Assembly: GCA_013397695.1 (NCBI GenBank)
Contig: VYZI01000393.1
Span: forward strand, 442,267-506,266
Length of the DNA stretch: 64,000 nt
Reading direction: 5' to 3'
DNA from: Centropus unirufus
Lineage: Eukaryota > Chordata > Aves > Cuculiformes > Centropidae
Numbering within the stretch: the stretch's first letter is position 1; each line of letters begins with the position of its first letter. Both the position numbers and the translations under genes were made by a program. This document shows positions 27,075-39,135 of the stretch, one piece after another. The notes under the pieces were generated by a model. The model was not told where the DNA came from. It saw only the letters and a program-made list of their open reading frames with translations, and made no database searches.

Positions 27075-30000
27075 TCAGGGCTCTGCAGTAATACAGAAAG
27101 ACTGAAAGTCTCCAGGAGGTATTTAGAACACCTAAAATCAGAATTGCCTTCTGGCGGTCCTGTCTTCCATCAGTTCTTGCTTACTGTCTACCTTGATCAC
27201 AGGTATGTGGGATGAATCGAGGTTTATTTGCTCTTTTTTATCTCTGTACATTGTATCTGTGCAATCTGCACAAGTCCAACAGTCATTCAACTTGATTAGC
27301 TTCTTTGCAGTCAGACAGGTTTTATTACTTGCTTGCAGGCTACATCGTGTCTTTAAAAATCTCTGATCTCACAAAGCTTCCAGAGCACAGCAGCCACTCA
27401 AGCAGTTTGTGGCCACAGTGAGTTCTTGAGTGGTTTTGGGGAGATGGCTTGTTTCTTTTCTGAAAAGTATCTGTATAATTCCACTCTAGAGAACCATATG
27501 TAAATCACAAATGCTTTGGTTGAACATGACCTGAATGGAGTGCTAATTCAAGCTACCCCTTTGTTTTTAATAACCCAGAAACCCAAAGCATTCACCTGTC
27601 ACAATGTATGCATGGTATTGTTTTTCCACACCACAGACTTTAGGAAAGTATACAAATTCCCAGCACGAGTAAATATATTTTGTGATCACTATATCACATT
27701 GTCCATAAAGCAATGCCCAAGTGACTCAGAAATTAGAGTTGGTTATAGGAAATTGACTCCTCAGTATAAAATAACTTGTGCCTGATGTTTTTCTATAATG
27801 ACAAAAGAAGAAGCAGTTTGACAATCTTGAGAAGTAACTTCCACTCTGTTTATTGTTGTTTTAATTTTATTTTCTGACATAATACGTTTAATTCTCTGAT
27901 ATGATACATTTAAAACTACAGATATGACTATGTGGACTATAAATAGACCTTTGCCCACAAATAGCCACAGCTCATTTTTTGCCTTCATCACATTCAGAAT
28001 TTTTTATTTGTATGAATAAAGCTCAGCTGTGTTCATATATCTGTGCTTTTATTTATGTTCTAATTCAACATTTTTTAGTACATTTAGTGGTCTGAAAACA
28101 GATTATGAGTTGAACAATACCACTTCTCTTGCAGTTCATGTAAATGTATGCAGTGTTGTCACCCACACATCTAAAAATATGAGATCATAGATCAGTCTTC
28201 TTGCATGTCACAAAACCTCCAGCTTTAAAATATCCTGGCTCATTATTTGAAATAAATGCTATTGTATGCGTCCACAGTAAGAATATCCTGCTTATATCCC
28301 CAGACTTTGATATGTTAGGTTTACTAGCAAAAGCACTCCACTGGTTTTGATTATGATGATCATATATAGGCAGAGACACTTAGACCGTTGGACCTAAAGC
28401 TATATTAACTTTAGAGATCAAAATCAATACTTGGAATTGAATACAGAAGAGATTTTAAAGGCAGTTGACCCATACCCGTCGATCTAACATGCTTTTAAAA
28501 TACTAGCCAGACATTGTACCATATATCTCAAGATACAAGTTGAGCTAAACATTGCAAAATTTGTCCCTGGTCTGGAAAATGATGGTGTCTTTGGTGTCTT
28601 TGCTGCAGCTCGGTGTTGTCTTCAAAGAGAAGCTAACTAGAGTGCACTTCAGAAATACCAGGTGAACTAGAGGGGCAAAAAAAAGCATCATGTTTCCAGA
28701 GTATTGCTGAAGAGTCAGACAGAACCCTTCAGTGAGTGGGGTTAATGGATGGATTAAACCTCCTTTTTTTTTTGCCTCTGACCTGCTGATGATGGTTTAT
28801 TTGCAAGTGCTCCTTCTTGGCTTTCCTATACTCCTCATATGACTGCTAGAGATATACAGACAGACAAAATAACAGTATTCGTAATGATAGCAATGTTAAC
28901 AAATCGGGAAATTGATTTAGAAATTCTTTCTCAATTTCCTATACCACCTCTTCAATAATATTTGGGAAAGAAAGGCAAGGTAACAGCTATGCTACTGTAA
29001 AATGAAAATGAATGCAAAGTGTGAAAAAGCAGGTAAGCATGGAAAAGGAGCAGGAAAAAAAAAAAAGGAAAGAAAGATTGATCAGTGTGGAAGCAATATA
29101 AAGGAAGGACAGTCCCCAGAATGTTGCTGAACCAGACTAAATTAGGAAAGGAAAGGAACATCTATGACATAAGCTTACTGTTTCAAATGTCCATTACATG
29201 TGGTAGTTAAGCAGGATCCTGTTTTAAACTTAATAAAATGAATCTCCAGTGAATTGGAAAAAAACCCTTATTTTTTAAATGGCGTTCTGTTGAGGTTATG
29301 AAAAAGTTCTTTATTCTCTCTATCCCACCAAAAGCCTTTTATATGTTAATCTTCTCTTGAAAACTACAATGAAATAAAAATAAAACAGAGAAAGTGCTTC
29401 AAATAAAAATATGCTCGAAGACCCTGGGCTTCATCACTTCTGGATTATCAGATCTGCCTGTTGCTTTTTGTGGGATGAATTTCATATCCCAGAAGACTCT
29501 TTGTACATTGGAATGTTCATGATGATTGAATTCTTTCTTAATATTGCACCAAACTTCTTACAGCTGAATGTAGATTCAAAATATCTGCCTTTAAGGACTC
29601 AAATTGGTTACATATAATTGTGCCTTTTAAACAAAGACTGGAAATATTTTTTTATTTAGCTACATTACCTTTGCATAGTATGTTTCTATTTAATTAGACA
29701 CATATCTGAAATTGTTGGAAATATCCCTCTGAAGTCCTATAAGTGAAAACTTGAGATAGGAAAATCTTTAAACTTAGTGAATTTTAAAATGCTCTGTAAG
29801 TTTACATTCATAAAGCTATTTTACATTTCAACATTTAGCATTTTCTTCACTTTCTCTGTGGCAGTGATATTTAGATTTCTCTGCCCGTTTATTATGTCTT
29901 TGCACAGAAGGGGAACATCCTTCTATAAATAATTATACAAGAAACAGACAATTAATTCAGATGAGGCAGAGAGAGAGTTCTCTGATTTATTCATATTTTT

Positions 30001-30335
30001 TATTTAGGGAAAAACTTTCAAGTATGTATGTGTACTTACAGTGCGTACCACATGAAAATTCTTGTTAGGCATTTGTGTTGTCTGTATTTCTCCAAAGCAA
30101 TGCAATGCCGTGTTGAACCTTACCCGAGAGAATGAGAACTATATTCTTATTTAGTATTTTATTAATGTGAAGTAAAGGAAATTTCTTTTCAAGATCCTTA
30201 TCCCCATTGTAGTAGGAATGATTCAGATGTGTTGGAGAAATATATTCCTTATCCCAATACCTTTTTGTTTCGATGTAATACAGGAGGTAACTAAACAAAA
30301 TGAATAGACAGAAAGAGATAGATGGCAGGTAGGAA

Positions 30336-30385
30336 AACCAAACCAAACCAAACCAAACCAAACCAAACCAAACCAAACCAAACCA
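30336..30385 (+). repeat. AACCA pentanucleotide microsatellite, 10 copies
   Basis: Ten perfect AACCA units (TTGGT on the other strand). A short related run occurs at about 40324-40341. The perfection suggests the array is young and probably variable in length. Confidence 0.95.
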
Positions 30386-30810
30386 AAAACATAACAAGTG
30401 AAGCTGTACTCGGAAGGATTCTAAAGTTTGAATCCATCATGACATAAAATCACTTGGATTTCACTGAAGCTGAATATTCTTTAGAAGTGGTAAAAATTTC
30501 ACAATAGGGCACTAGTAATAAGATGGTCAGAATATTTCACTGAATCTATCAAGCCCTACTCTTCTTTCTCCCTTATCTCAGAATTTTGTGCGATTCAGTT
30601 TACCCCAGCTGCTTCAATACAGGCAATCACTTAGGAGAAAGTAACAGCTTGCAGAGGACAAGTCACTTGTAAATCCTGAGACAGGTCGACCTGGTTTAAT
30701 ATCTGGAAGTGCACCTGCAGACAAGTTTGTTCTCACCCTAACATGTCCTGCACCTGTCTGCAAGATGTGCACAGGTTTGCCTGCCCCTGGTAGGCTTTCA
30801 TTGGTTTTCT

Positions 30811-30854
30811 GAGGGAGGGAGGGAAGGAAGGAGGGAAAGGTGAGAAAGAAGGGA
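30811..30854 (+). repeat. GGGA/GGAA purine-rich low-complexity tract
   Basis: A purine run of imperfect GGGA and GGAA units broken by one T at 30841. It follows the E2-box-rich stretch at 30680-30780. Confidence 0.75.
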
Positions 30855-32534
30855 CAGCTCCTGGCCAGCCTCCTGACTGCCACGATGTTCAAGTGTACCT
30901 TAGCCCAAGCGGCACCCTCTGGACCTTCTTATGCCCCAGCCGTGCTTGAGTGACTCCCAAAGTTTGTCATCTCTTTTCCAAGGCTGCCAGGATGGAAATG
31001 TGTTTCATAGAAGAGAGCAGAGGAAAGACAAGAATAAGAGGAAAGGAAAAGAAGCCAGGTGCAATCTTATTAGAATCTCTCCCACCCTGGCCAGAGAGCT
31101 TCAATTCCCACCTTTTTACATTTGAAGTGGCTGAACTAGGCTACACCAAGAGCTGCTCTGACTTTAGTCCTAGAGGGAAGACACCTTATACAAGAGAGAA
31201 TCAGCGTAGTAGGTGTGTACCCTGCCCATCTTTCGCCTTTACTGGAATGTCTTGGTACTGGATTTTTTATATCAGCTAGCTCAGAGTGTTCCCTGGCACA
31301 CAGGACTTTATGTTTGAAATCTATTCTCTTTGGGCTACCTGAGAAAAACAAAAGTAACAGAAGATACTGCAAAACTTACACAAGCATCTTCTTCTTAGGA
31401 GACTGTGCATGGTACATGTTGTCTTGCCTTTTCACTCAACTAAAAGAGAAAATCATTAAATTGGCCTGAATTTTAGTTTAGAAATAGTGACTTAGCTTAA
31501 CCTCCATTATGCTTTGATTGTGACGTGTGTTTTATTATTTATAATCCAATTTTATGAGAAGTATTTTCATAGGAATACGTGTAACATAACACTCAAAGTA
31601 GGTGCTTTAATATTTTCCAGTGTGGAATATGTGTTGAAAGTTAGCAAAATGCTGGCTGGATCTAGACTGATACTTTCTTGGATAAGCTTCTACCATATGC
31701 TTTTATTTAAAGTATTTTTTTTACTTTTGGGTTAGATTTATAAAAAGCATGTGAGAAACGTCTTTTTTGGAAAAGAAGTGTTACGCAATTAGAAAATCAC
31801 AGTGCTAGAGATTTAGCATCCTTTAGGAAATGTTGCCTATAGAAGAAGTCAGATACTAAATCTAAATTTTAAAAAAAACCATGGCAAGTCCTACCACCAA
31901 CTGGAAATGCTATGTCAATCTACAAGATGTCATCACCAGCACAGCAGAAAGAAGCCACAGTTGTACTGAAGTAAATGTCTTTAGTTCCAAGAATTTTAAG
32001 CCCTATGTGAACTCTGACTGGCTTCCCAGTATAGATATGAATCTTGTTGAAGGAGTTTGTTCATATTTCCTTCTGTGTAGAAAAAATAAAATAAAATTAG
32101 TTTTCAGGGCAGACAACATTAAGAAGCCACAGAAAAGGGCATTAAATATTATTTTATAGTAATTCTTTACTCATTGTTTGCATTCAAGTTTGCAGGACTC
32201 TGGAGTATTGAATAGGTTGGTCCTTTATCTGTTTCATATGAGCAAGGCAACCTCTTTCCAGCAGTATTATTCTACACTTTCCACTGGTTTGGAAAACTTG
32301 TAGAAACATTGCATGACTAGTCCCTTATTTAAAGATTAATATATGCAAAACTGTATTCTTTCTTAAATCACTACTTCCTATGTTTCCTGCTTCCCACATA
32401 TGAGCCTGGAAGCTGCAACGACTGTGACCAAAGAAAACTAAATACTCGCAAGTTATTGTACCCATATACAGAGCACCACTAACATCTCAGATTTCATCAG
32501 ATTCGGTATTTATTGTTGTAAAACTTGTCTATTC

Positions 32535-32645
32535 TTGTTCTGCGCAACAGAAAGTCTCTCCCCAAGCTTTCCTGTAGCCCCTTCAGGTACTGGAAGGCTG
32601 CTCTAAGGTCTCCCCAGAGCTTTCTCATCCACTTGAGCTACTTCT
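32535..32645 (-). mobile_element. CR1 LINE fragment, antisense
   Basis: The + strand contains TACTGGAAGGCTGCTCTAAG followed directly by GTCTCCCCAGAGC, the reverse complement of a well-known avian CR1 segment just upstream of the 3' region. The piece is about 110 bases and lacks the 3' terminus, so it is an internal fragment. Confidence 0.8.
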
Positions 32646-33339
32646 TCTGTAGAAGTGAAAAATTCTAGAAAGACATCTTCATAGAAAGAAGAATGACTAG
32701 CCCATTTTTATTACTGTATTACTCTTCCAGGGATCCATACCCATTTTGGAATGACAGTTTTATAACTTTTATGTTGATGCTTACATTACCTTGTTGGAAA
32801 TAATAGTTTTTCAACTGGTTATTTTATGATTTTAAGGATAGTATTTTAAGGAAGCTGTACTATCAGACAGTGGAAGCTGGCTTCATACATGATGCATGAA
32901 TACCCAAGGCAATATTACGACTTATCTCCCTAGCTCTTACTATAGCCCTGAGGAGCAGAAGACCTTCCATTTTTGTTATATTTTTGCATGCCAGAAAACA
33001 TAAGAACCAGCTATGATAGTCTGCAAAACATGTCTTGAGCACAACAATTCCTCCTAATCTGGCCTCACGTTGACCTCCAGGGAAATTATGGAGGTAGTAC
33101 TCTTGAAACACATTTCTGGGCACAGGGAGGAGAAAGTTATTTGGAACTGTTAACATAGATTTACCAAAGGTAAACCTGGTTGCCATTTATTTACCCAAGT
33201 TTGTAGAGGAGAGGAGAACAGTGGATGTCTTTTGCCCTGTCTTTAGCAAGCTTTTCAGCACTGTTTCCCAAAGCATACTTCTGTCCAAGTTAGGGTGTAT
33301 GAAAATCTAGAAATGTGAACAACTAAATGGATTAAATAT

Positions 33340-34385
33340 GGTTGGATGATGCAGCTCAGAGGGCAGTAGTTAATTGGTTGTACTCTACCTGGGGGCTGGT
33401 GACAAGGAAAGTGCCAAAGGGTTCTCCCTTTTGACACTTGTCCCATTTAACATATTTGTCAGTGACCTGAGGAAGGCAGTGGACTGCACACTCATAAATT
33501 TTAGCATGATACAGAATTACCAGTTTGGGCAGGGGACGTGGTTTTGAAACAGTCAGGGGAAGGGCTGCCATTCACAGATACCTAGGCAGAGCAAGAGCCA
33601 GCCAATTGGAACTTTATGAAATTCAGCAAGGACAAATGCAAAGGCTTGCACCTGAGAAGGATTTAGACTCACACTTGCAGTGATACAGGCTAGGGACTAA
33701 ATGGCTGAGGAGCAGTTTTCCTGAAAAGGGCATAGAGTTCTTGGTAGAGAGCAAGCAGAACAGCCAGCAGTGTGTTGTGACAGCAAAGAAGACACAATTC
33801 TGGGCTGTATGAGCAAGAGCACAGGAAGGAGATTGAGGGAAATTATTACTCCCCTTAGTACTTATTAGAGCACATCTAGAATACTGCACCCAGCTTTTGT
33901 CCTCCAATATGGGAAAGATATGGATTAACTATAATAGGTTCAGCAGTGGACCACCAGGATGGTCAAGAGCTGGAGCACTTGCCCTTGTAAGGATAAGGAA
34001 GTTGGGCTTTTTTAGTCTGTAGAAGAGAGAGCTTCAAGCAGACTTAGTAGCAACCTTCCAGCACCTACAAGGAGGTCAGTCATCCAAAAGAAGGAGCTAG
34101 GCTTTTCATAGTGATGCACCACAAAAGAATGAGAGACAATAGGCACAAACTGAAACAGGAATCTCTGACTCCAGGGAAAACCTTTTCTCTGGGAAGATAG
34201 TCAAACACTACAATAGGTTGCCCAAAGTGGCTGTGCCATCTCCATCACTGAATGTTTTCAAGCCCAGGCTGGATTAAACTCTGAGCAACCTGGCTTAACC
34301 TTGTAGCTGACTCTGCTTTGCGTATGACATTGGACTAGAGACCTCCTGAGATCCCTTCCATTCTGAATTACTCTGTGATTGTGCA
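33340..34385 (+). mobile_element. Degenerate CR1 LINE, 5'-truncated
   Basis: Diverged CR1 motifs occur in the expected sense order: CACTTGTCCCATTTAACATA with ATTTGTCAGTGACCTG, then ATGAAATTCAGCAAGGACAA and TGCAAAGGCTTGCACCTG, then GGATGGTCAAGAGCTGGAGC, then AATAGGTTGCCCAAAGTGG, and an ending near CCATTCTGAATTACTCTGTG. It is about 1 kb long and older than the copy at 23.1 kb. The open frames inside it are remnants with no intact protein. Confidence 0.88.
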
Positions 34386-36366
34386 GTCCTAATATAGTAT
34401 CCCAATTCTGTGCTATTTTAAAGCTTGGATAGTAAAAAATAGTAAAATCTTCTTAATTGTTCTGAATATTTAAATGATTTGGCTGTGCATTGCTTTTGCT
34501 TCTGGAACCCAGAAATGCTACATATGCTCTGTACGTTCTCCAAACAGCTTGTATTTGTGCTTATTTGCTGGTATGACATGCTAACTGTGCAAAAAATGTT
34601 GGACTCTTGCCTTAGAATATAGATACCTGCCAACAGAAAATGAAGGCTACATAGAGCTGCAAATGCTTTCTCTGTCTGTGGAAAGTGCCTCTTCTGTGCC
34701 AGAAAGAAGCATTTGTACCACATGCTTTTTTAGTGCTTCTCACATCTGCAAGCATTTACATGTGTCAGAAAACAATACCTGAATGGTAAAGGGAAGGGAT
34801 ACGTGAAGTTCAAGGGCATTGCACCAGGAAAAAGAACATGTCACATTTCACTGGTGCACTGGAATAAAAAAAAATTCTTGGATTTGTCAAATCTAACTGA
34901 TATGTGGTTATGGTCTATGAAGACATTTCCATACCTGGACTGGATGGCCCAAATTGCCAGTAAATTGAACTGAACCCATGAAAGGGTCAAGGAGTGGCAG
35001 TCAGAAAATGAAAGAATTACGACTTTCTTTGTACATACAGAGAGAATAAAATTTTATTTCATTTAAGTCAGGATTTATATAAAAATTCTCAAAGTTCAAT
35101 TCCTAAATGGAATCATCAACTTATATTGAAATATTTTGCATTTCCAATAATCTCTCTTCAGTTGCATTTTTGTTAGCACAAAAGAAGCAGGTTGACTGAT
35201 AAATGCTGCTGCATATCCTCAGTCCACAAAGGCAGCTACTATTCTAGGCTGTTTCCAAGAATATTTCTTTGATGTTGTATTGTGAAAATCCCGAGACACA
35301 GTGTAGTGCAGGATTTTGTATGACGTGGCAGTTCTTATGGATGTTACCACTGGCAAGTGATTTAGAACAGTGGATTAGCGAGGAACTTATCCTCGACCTC
35401 CTGAATTCAGAAGGAAAAAAGTCAGTATTTGATACCTTATAAAAATATGTTTACATTGGTTGCAATTGTACTACTAATTCTTTGGACTTTTATTTGGGTA
35501 CTTTTACCCAGTCTTGATTAGTAAGTTGGCTGTATTTTGATACCCAATGCTGATTTTCCAAAATATACCTACAACAAAGAGCACAGTTCCCCTTCCCCCC
35601 CAGTATTGTTATTGCTTAATATTGAGCTCTGCATGGAAAGTGACAGCAAAATACCCATCTTCCTAAGTTTTCTGAACTTAAGAAGTGCTAGTTAAAAGAA
35701 ATAAATAACTTTGGATCAAATCCTAATGTAGTCATAATGAAGGCAAAGGTCTAGTTTTGCTCTTTGCTATATTTCTGCTAGATACTGCATCTCCAAAACA
35801 TCAGTTTTGTGATGAACCTCTGTTCTTGCAAACTGATTACATGTCTGATGCTGAAATTATTATGAAATTTTGAGTTCCACACTCACACACTGAAAAAGCC
35901 TTCCACTAGGACTGTGAAGATGCAGTGGATAATCATATGTGTATAGTTTCCTTGCCACCAGATCTGAAATCTATGGCTTTAGGAAAACCACCATACAAAT
36001 GGTATATGCGGAAATATTTTGGTTTTGAGTCAGGGATATGAAGGCTCTATACCAGTTTTTATCTGTAAATTGTGCAAAAAAAAAGTTGTGGAGCACCCAA
36101 GGAAACACTTTATAAGCTGATGAGGAATCAGCTGGTAGAAAATAGCAAGGTAGAAGAGCTTCATCCAGCAATATTTCTTAAGAAAAAAAAAATCTGATAA
36201 AACTTGAATTCTGGCCTACATGCTTTGTAGAGCAGATTTATCACTACACAAAGATGTATCAAAAAGTTGAAGTCAGTGGTGAAACTTCCACTAACATCTC
36301 TGATTACCACCTCTGGCCCCTGTCCTAACATTTGCATACAAATAACATGTAAGAATATAAAGTGTG

Positions 36367-36382
36367 TATATATATATATATA
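36367..36382. repeat. TA dinucleotide microsatellite
   Basis: Eight TA units preceded by GTGTG. Simple repeat in the last ODAD2 intron. Confidence 0.85.
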
Positions 36383-37945
36383 AATCTTTCTTGTATCATG
36401 TCTGCATCTGTCATTTTAACTGTTTCATATTTCTGTAGAAGTGTTCACACTTAAAGAATTCTTGTCTATCTGTACATAGACACTTGATTACATTAATGGA
36501 AATTACAGAAAAAAAGTGCTATAAAAATTATCATTGATGCTTAATGTACATAATATTCTTTTTTACTTCGCTCAGGCCCATCACAGGCACCCTTACAAGT
36601 TACATGTAGGGGTCAAAGGGTGAAAGGGGACTGGCAAGATGCTTGTTTTGTACATTTGGCTAACACAAATACTTCCTCAAGTATAAAATGCTTTGATCTT
36701 TATAAGCAAATGCCATATGTGTGCAGCTGTGGCCCATGCCTTATGATTGCAGGAAGGTTAGAAAAAGGTAGCATACGAATTTAATGTCTGCATTCAATTT
36801 ATGCTTTTATATTTAGCAGTTCATAATTTTGTGTAATATTTTAGCTGTATGAAAAATATGCACCAGAGTTGAGTGATAACAGATTTCTCTGTGGTTTGAC
36901 TCGACATTGTTTGGGTGAACACAGAATCCTAAGTATTGCAGACTGAAAATACAGGTTTTAACGAGAGCTGTCTGAGCTTCAAAATACCTGAACGCACATT
37001 AGGCTTGGCAGGTTTTCAGATGTCTGAGGACTGCACGGAGCTACTTAAGCTAAGCAAGAGTCTTCTGTTTTCCAGCATATATTTATTGCATTTGCAGTTG
37101 CATCACTGACTTGCAACACACTGAGGAGCTGAGATCCAAATCCATCCTTAGTGGTTTTCTGATATTTAAAAATGTTTTAGCACGAAGGCCTGTTTTATGC
37201 CATACTTCTGTTGAACAATACCTTACTCCAAGGGCATTTCCTTTGAAAAAACTGGATGACTTCCAGAGTAAAGGATCTACTCCACATGACTGAAAAGCAG
37301 AATTGGCTCCAAAAGTCTGGCACCTTTTTTAAGCATTTGTTTTTTTGCTTTTGCATGCAAATGTTTAAGACTGATATACCCAGATCTGTATCCTTCAAGC
37401 AATTTAATATGAGTGGTTTGCTGTGACAATAAAGAAACCCGCTGCAATCAATGGGACGAGGGTCCATTCACATGGATCCAGTTTCACAATCAAGGCCAAA
37501 AAAATTCATGCTTTTATTTATTAAAAATCTTGAGCATGTCCAAATATACTGGGGTACCTTAGGGGGAACCATGATTCCAATTAAAGTATATGCGATTTCT
37601 ATTTATAAGAAAAAAACCCTGTCACAACCAATAGACAGGCACAATACAATAAACAGCAGATCAGACATGAAAATATCAAATTACAGGTACAAATATGATA
37701 AAATATAAAGTGTTGTGCTCTATGTGTATGTTAATAAACTCGGGTCTACAAAAGTATACATATATGTAGATATATATATAAAATACAGTGCTGTTAATAT
37801 AGTTTTTAGTATTAAATTTATTATTTTATATATTATGTATGCAAGTAAATTAATGCAATTGCTCCAGATGTGATTTGAATATTATTTTTAAAATAGCATA
37901 CTTATTTTGTTCTCTTATACTGTTTCTCTTTTGCATTTTTACTAG

Positions 37946-38059
37946 CTCCTACTGGCTATGGTAGGCTCTACAGATGAAACTCTGCAGGAGGCAGCAGCTG
38001 GTTGCATAGCAAACATTCGCAGATTGGCTCTAGCGATAGAAAAAGCTAAGTATGGCTGA
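37946..38059 (+). CDS. ODAD2: ODAD2 (ARMC4) terminal coding exon with stop
   Basis: The exon starts after TTTTTACTAG and gives LLLAMVGSTDETLQEAAAGC, IANIRRLALA and IEKAKYG, then TGA at 38057-38059. This is the conserved C-terminus of ODAD2; human ends in a near-identical QEAAAGCISNIRRLALA stretch as I recall. Thirty-seven codons join in phase 0 to the exon ending at 17170 (GAVK|LLL). It closes the last armadillo repeat. Together the four exons in the window encode about 213 residues without a frameshift or internal stop, so the gene looks intact here. Confidence 0.96.
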   Translation, partial: LLLAMVGSTDETLQEAAAGCIANIRRLALAIEKAKYG

Positions 38060-38420
38060 TGTTTTAGCAGCTTTTACCAACGCACTCGTTTTGCAATACA
38101 GCTACCTTTAAGTACATGATTATTCCTTCTAGCATCTGCCTTTCATACCAAAGCTCATTATATGAGGGCACTGTAATAACAAAAATAAATCTGTGGGAAA
38201 TTATGTTTGTGTTTCCGTTACTGCTTTGCCACATCTAGCTTTTGTGAAACACTCACACCTAGTTTTGTGTGCCCTTTAGTGTTACGTCTTTCAAAAAGGC
38301 TATTGGTTAAGATGTCAAGGGCGTTTTCTATAATTAATACACTTGCATTTGAAATTCATTGTAGATATAAATGGGTTTGCCTATCTGTGACATTACAATA
38401 AATTTTCCTTCACTGTGTGT
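38060..38420 (+). other. ODAD2: ODAD2 3' UTR
   Basis: The AT-rich sequence after the stop codon carries two poly(A) signals, at 38184-38189 and 38397-38402. The end near 38420 is inferred from the second signal and the GT-rich element that follows; transcript data would fix it. Confidence 0.7.
38397..38402 (+). terminator. Likely ODAD2 poly(A) signal
   Basis: A canonical AATAAA followed within about 15 bases by a GT-rich run (CACTGTGTGTGTGCTTGTG), the usual downstream element for cleavage. An upstream AATAAA at 38184-38189 lacks such a GT run and may serve as an alternative site. Confidence 0.75.
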
Positions 38421-38889
38421 GTGCTTGTGCAGTGATTTATGAGTGTCTTGAACAATTCCCTTCATGCTAAACTTGTCCAATCATCCTGTCATTATGGTTT
38501 TGCCTGTTTGATCACTTGCAATTCACAGGAGAGGACAAAGTACAGATATATCAATCTCACATCTGGTGTTATGTAAGGACTGCAAACAGCTGTAGCAGTA
38601 GACATCACTCCAAATTTCCTGTTTCTACCAACATCAAACAAAATAGAGCTTAATTTTATAAGTAGCTGGTGAAATGTGTTTTAATTGACATGTGTTTGAC
38701 TCAAATGTAAATTTACCAGCTGTAAATAAAAAGTGGAGAACTACATTTACATACATGCATTATCTTATTGTATTTCTTAATTTTTAAACTGAGGATAACA
38801 TTGCATTGATGTAGTTTACTTTTCTGGGTAAAATTATATGCAGAATTAGAGTTGCTTTCAAGAATTGGATAAACAATGACTAATAGCAT

Positions 38890-39135
38890 GAGAGGGAATG
38901 GTGTCAAGTGGTGCCAGTGGAGGTTCAGATTAGACACCAGGTAAAATTTCTTCACTGAAAGGGTTATCAGGCAGTGGAACGAGCTGCCCAGGTAGGTGGT
39001 TGAGTCACCATCTTGGCAGGTATTTAAAAGACAGGTAGATAAAGTGCTCAGGGATATAGTTTTGTAGTGGACAAGCATGGAAGGACTCGAGGATCTCAAG
39101 AGTCTTTTCCAATCAAGCAATTCTCTGAATCTATG
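38890..39135 (+). mobile_element. CR1 LINE 3' end, short
   Basis: The motifs GGTTCAGATTAGACACCAGG, TAAAATTTCTTCACTGAAAG, GGCAGTGGAACGAGCTGCCC and AGTCTTTTCCAATCAAGCAA, then an ATTCTCTGAATCTATG end, are the last 250 bases of CR1 in sense orientation. The copy sits about 500 bases beyond the proposed ODAD2 poly(A) site. Confidence 0.9.

Larger units (their letters stand above)
17171..37945 (+). other. ODAD2: Last ODAD2 intron, 20.8 kb
   Basis: The intron runs from GTGAGG to a TTTTTACTAG acceptor. It is AT-rich and holds most of the repeats in the window: old antisense CR1 (about 21110-21690), a CR1 3' end (about 23100-23768), a small antisense CR1 piece (about 32535-32645), a degenerate CR1 (about 33340-34385), and several microsatellites. 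It also contains an assembly gap at 22307-22316. No extra coding exon is visible. Parts of it look unique and motif-rich (17880-18060, 26090-26230, 30670-30790) and might be regulatory, but this is only an impression. Confidence 0.85.
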
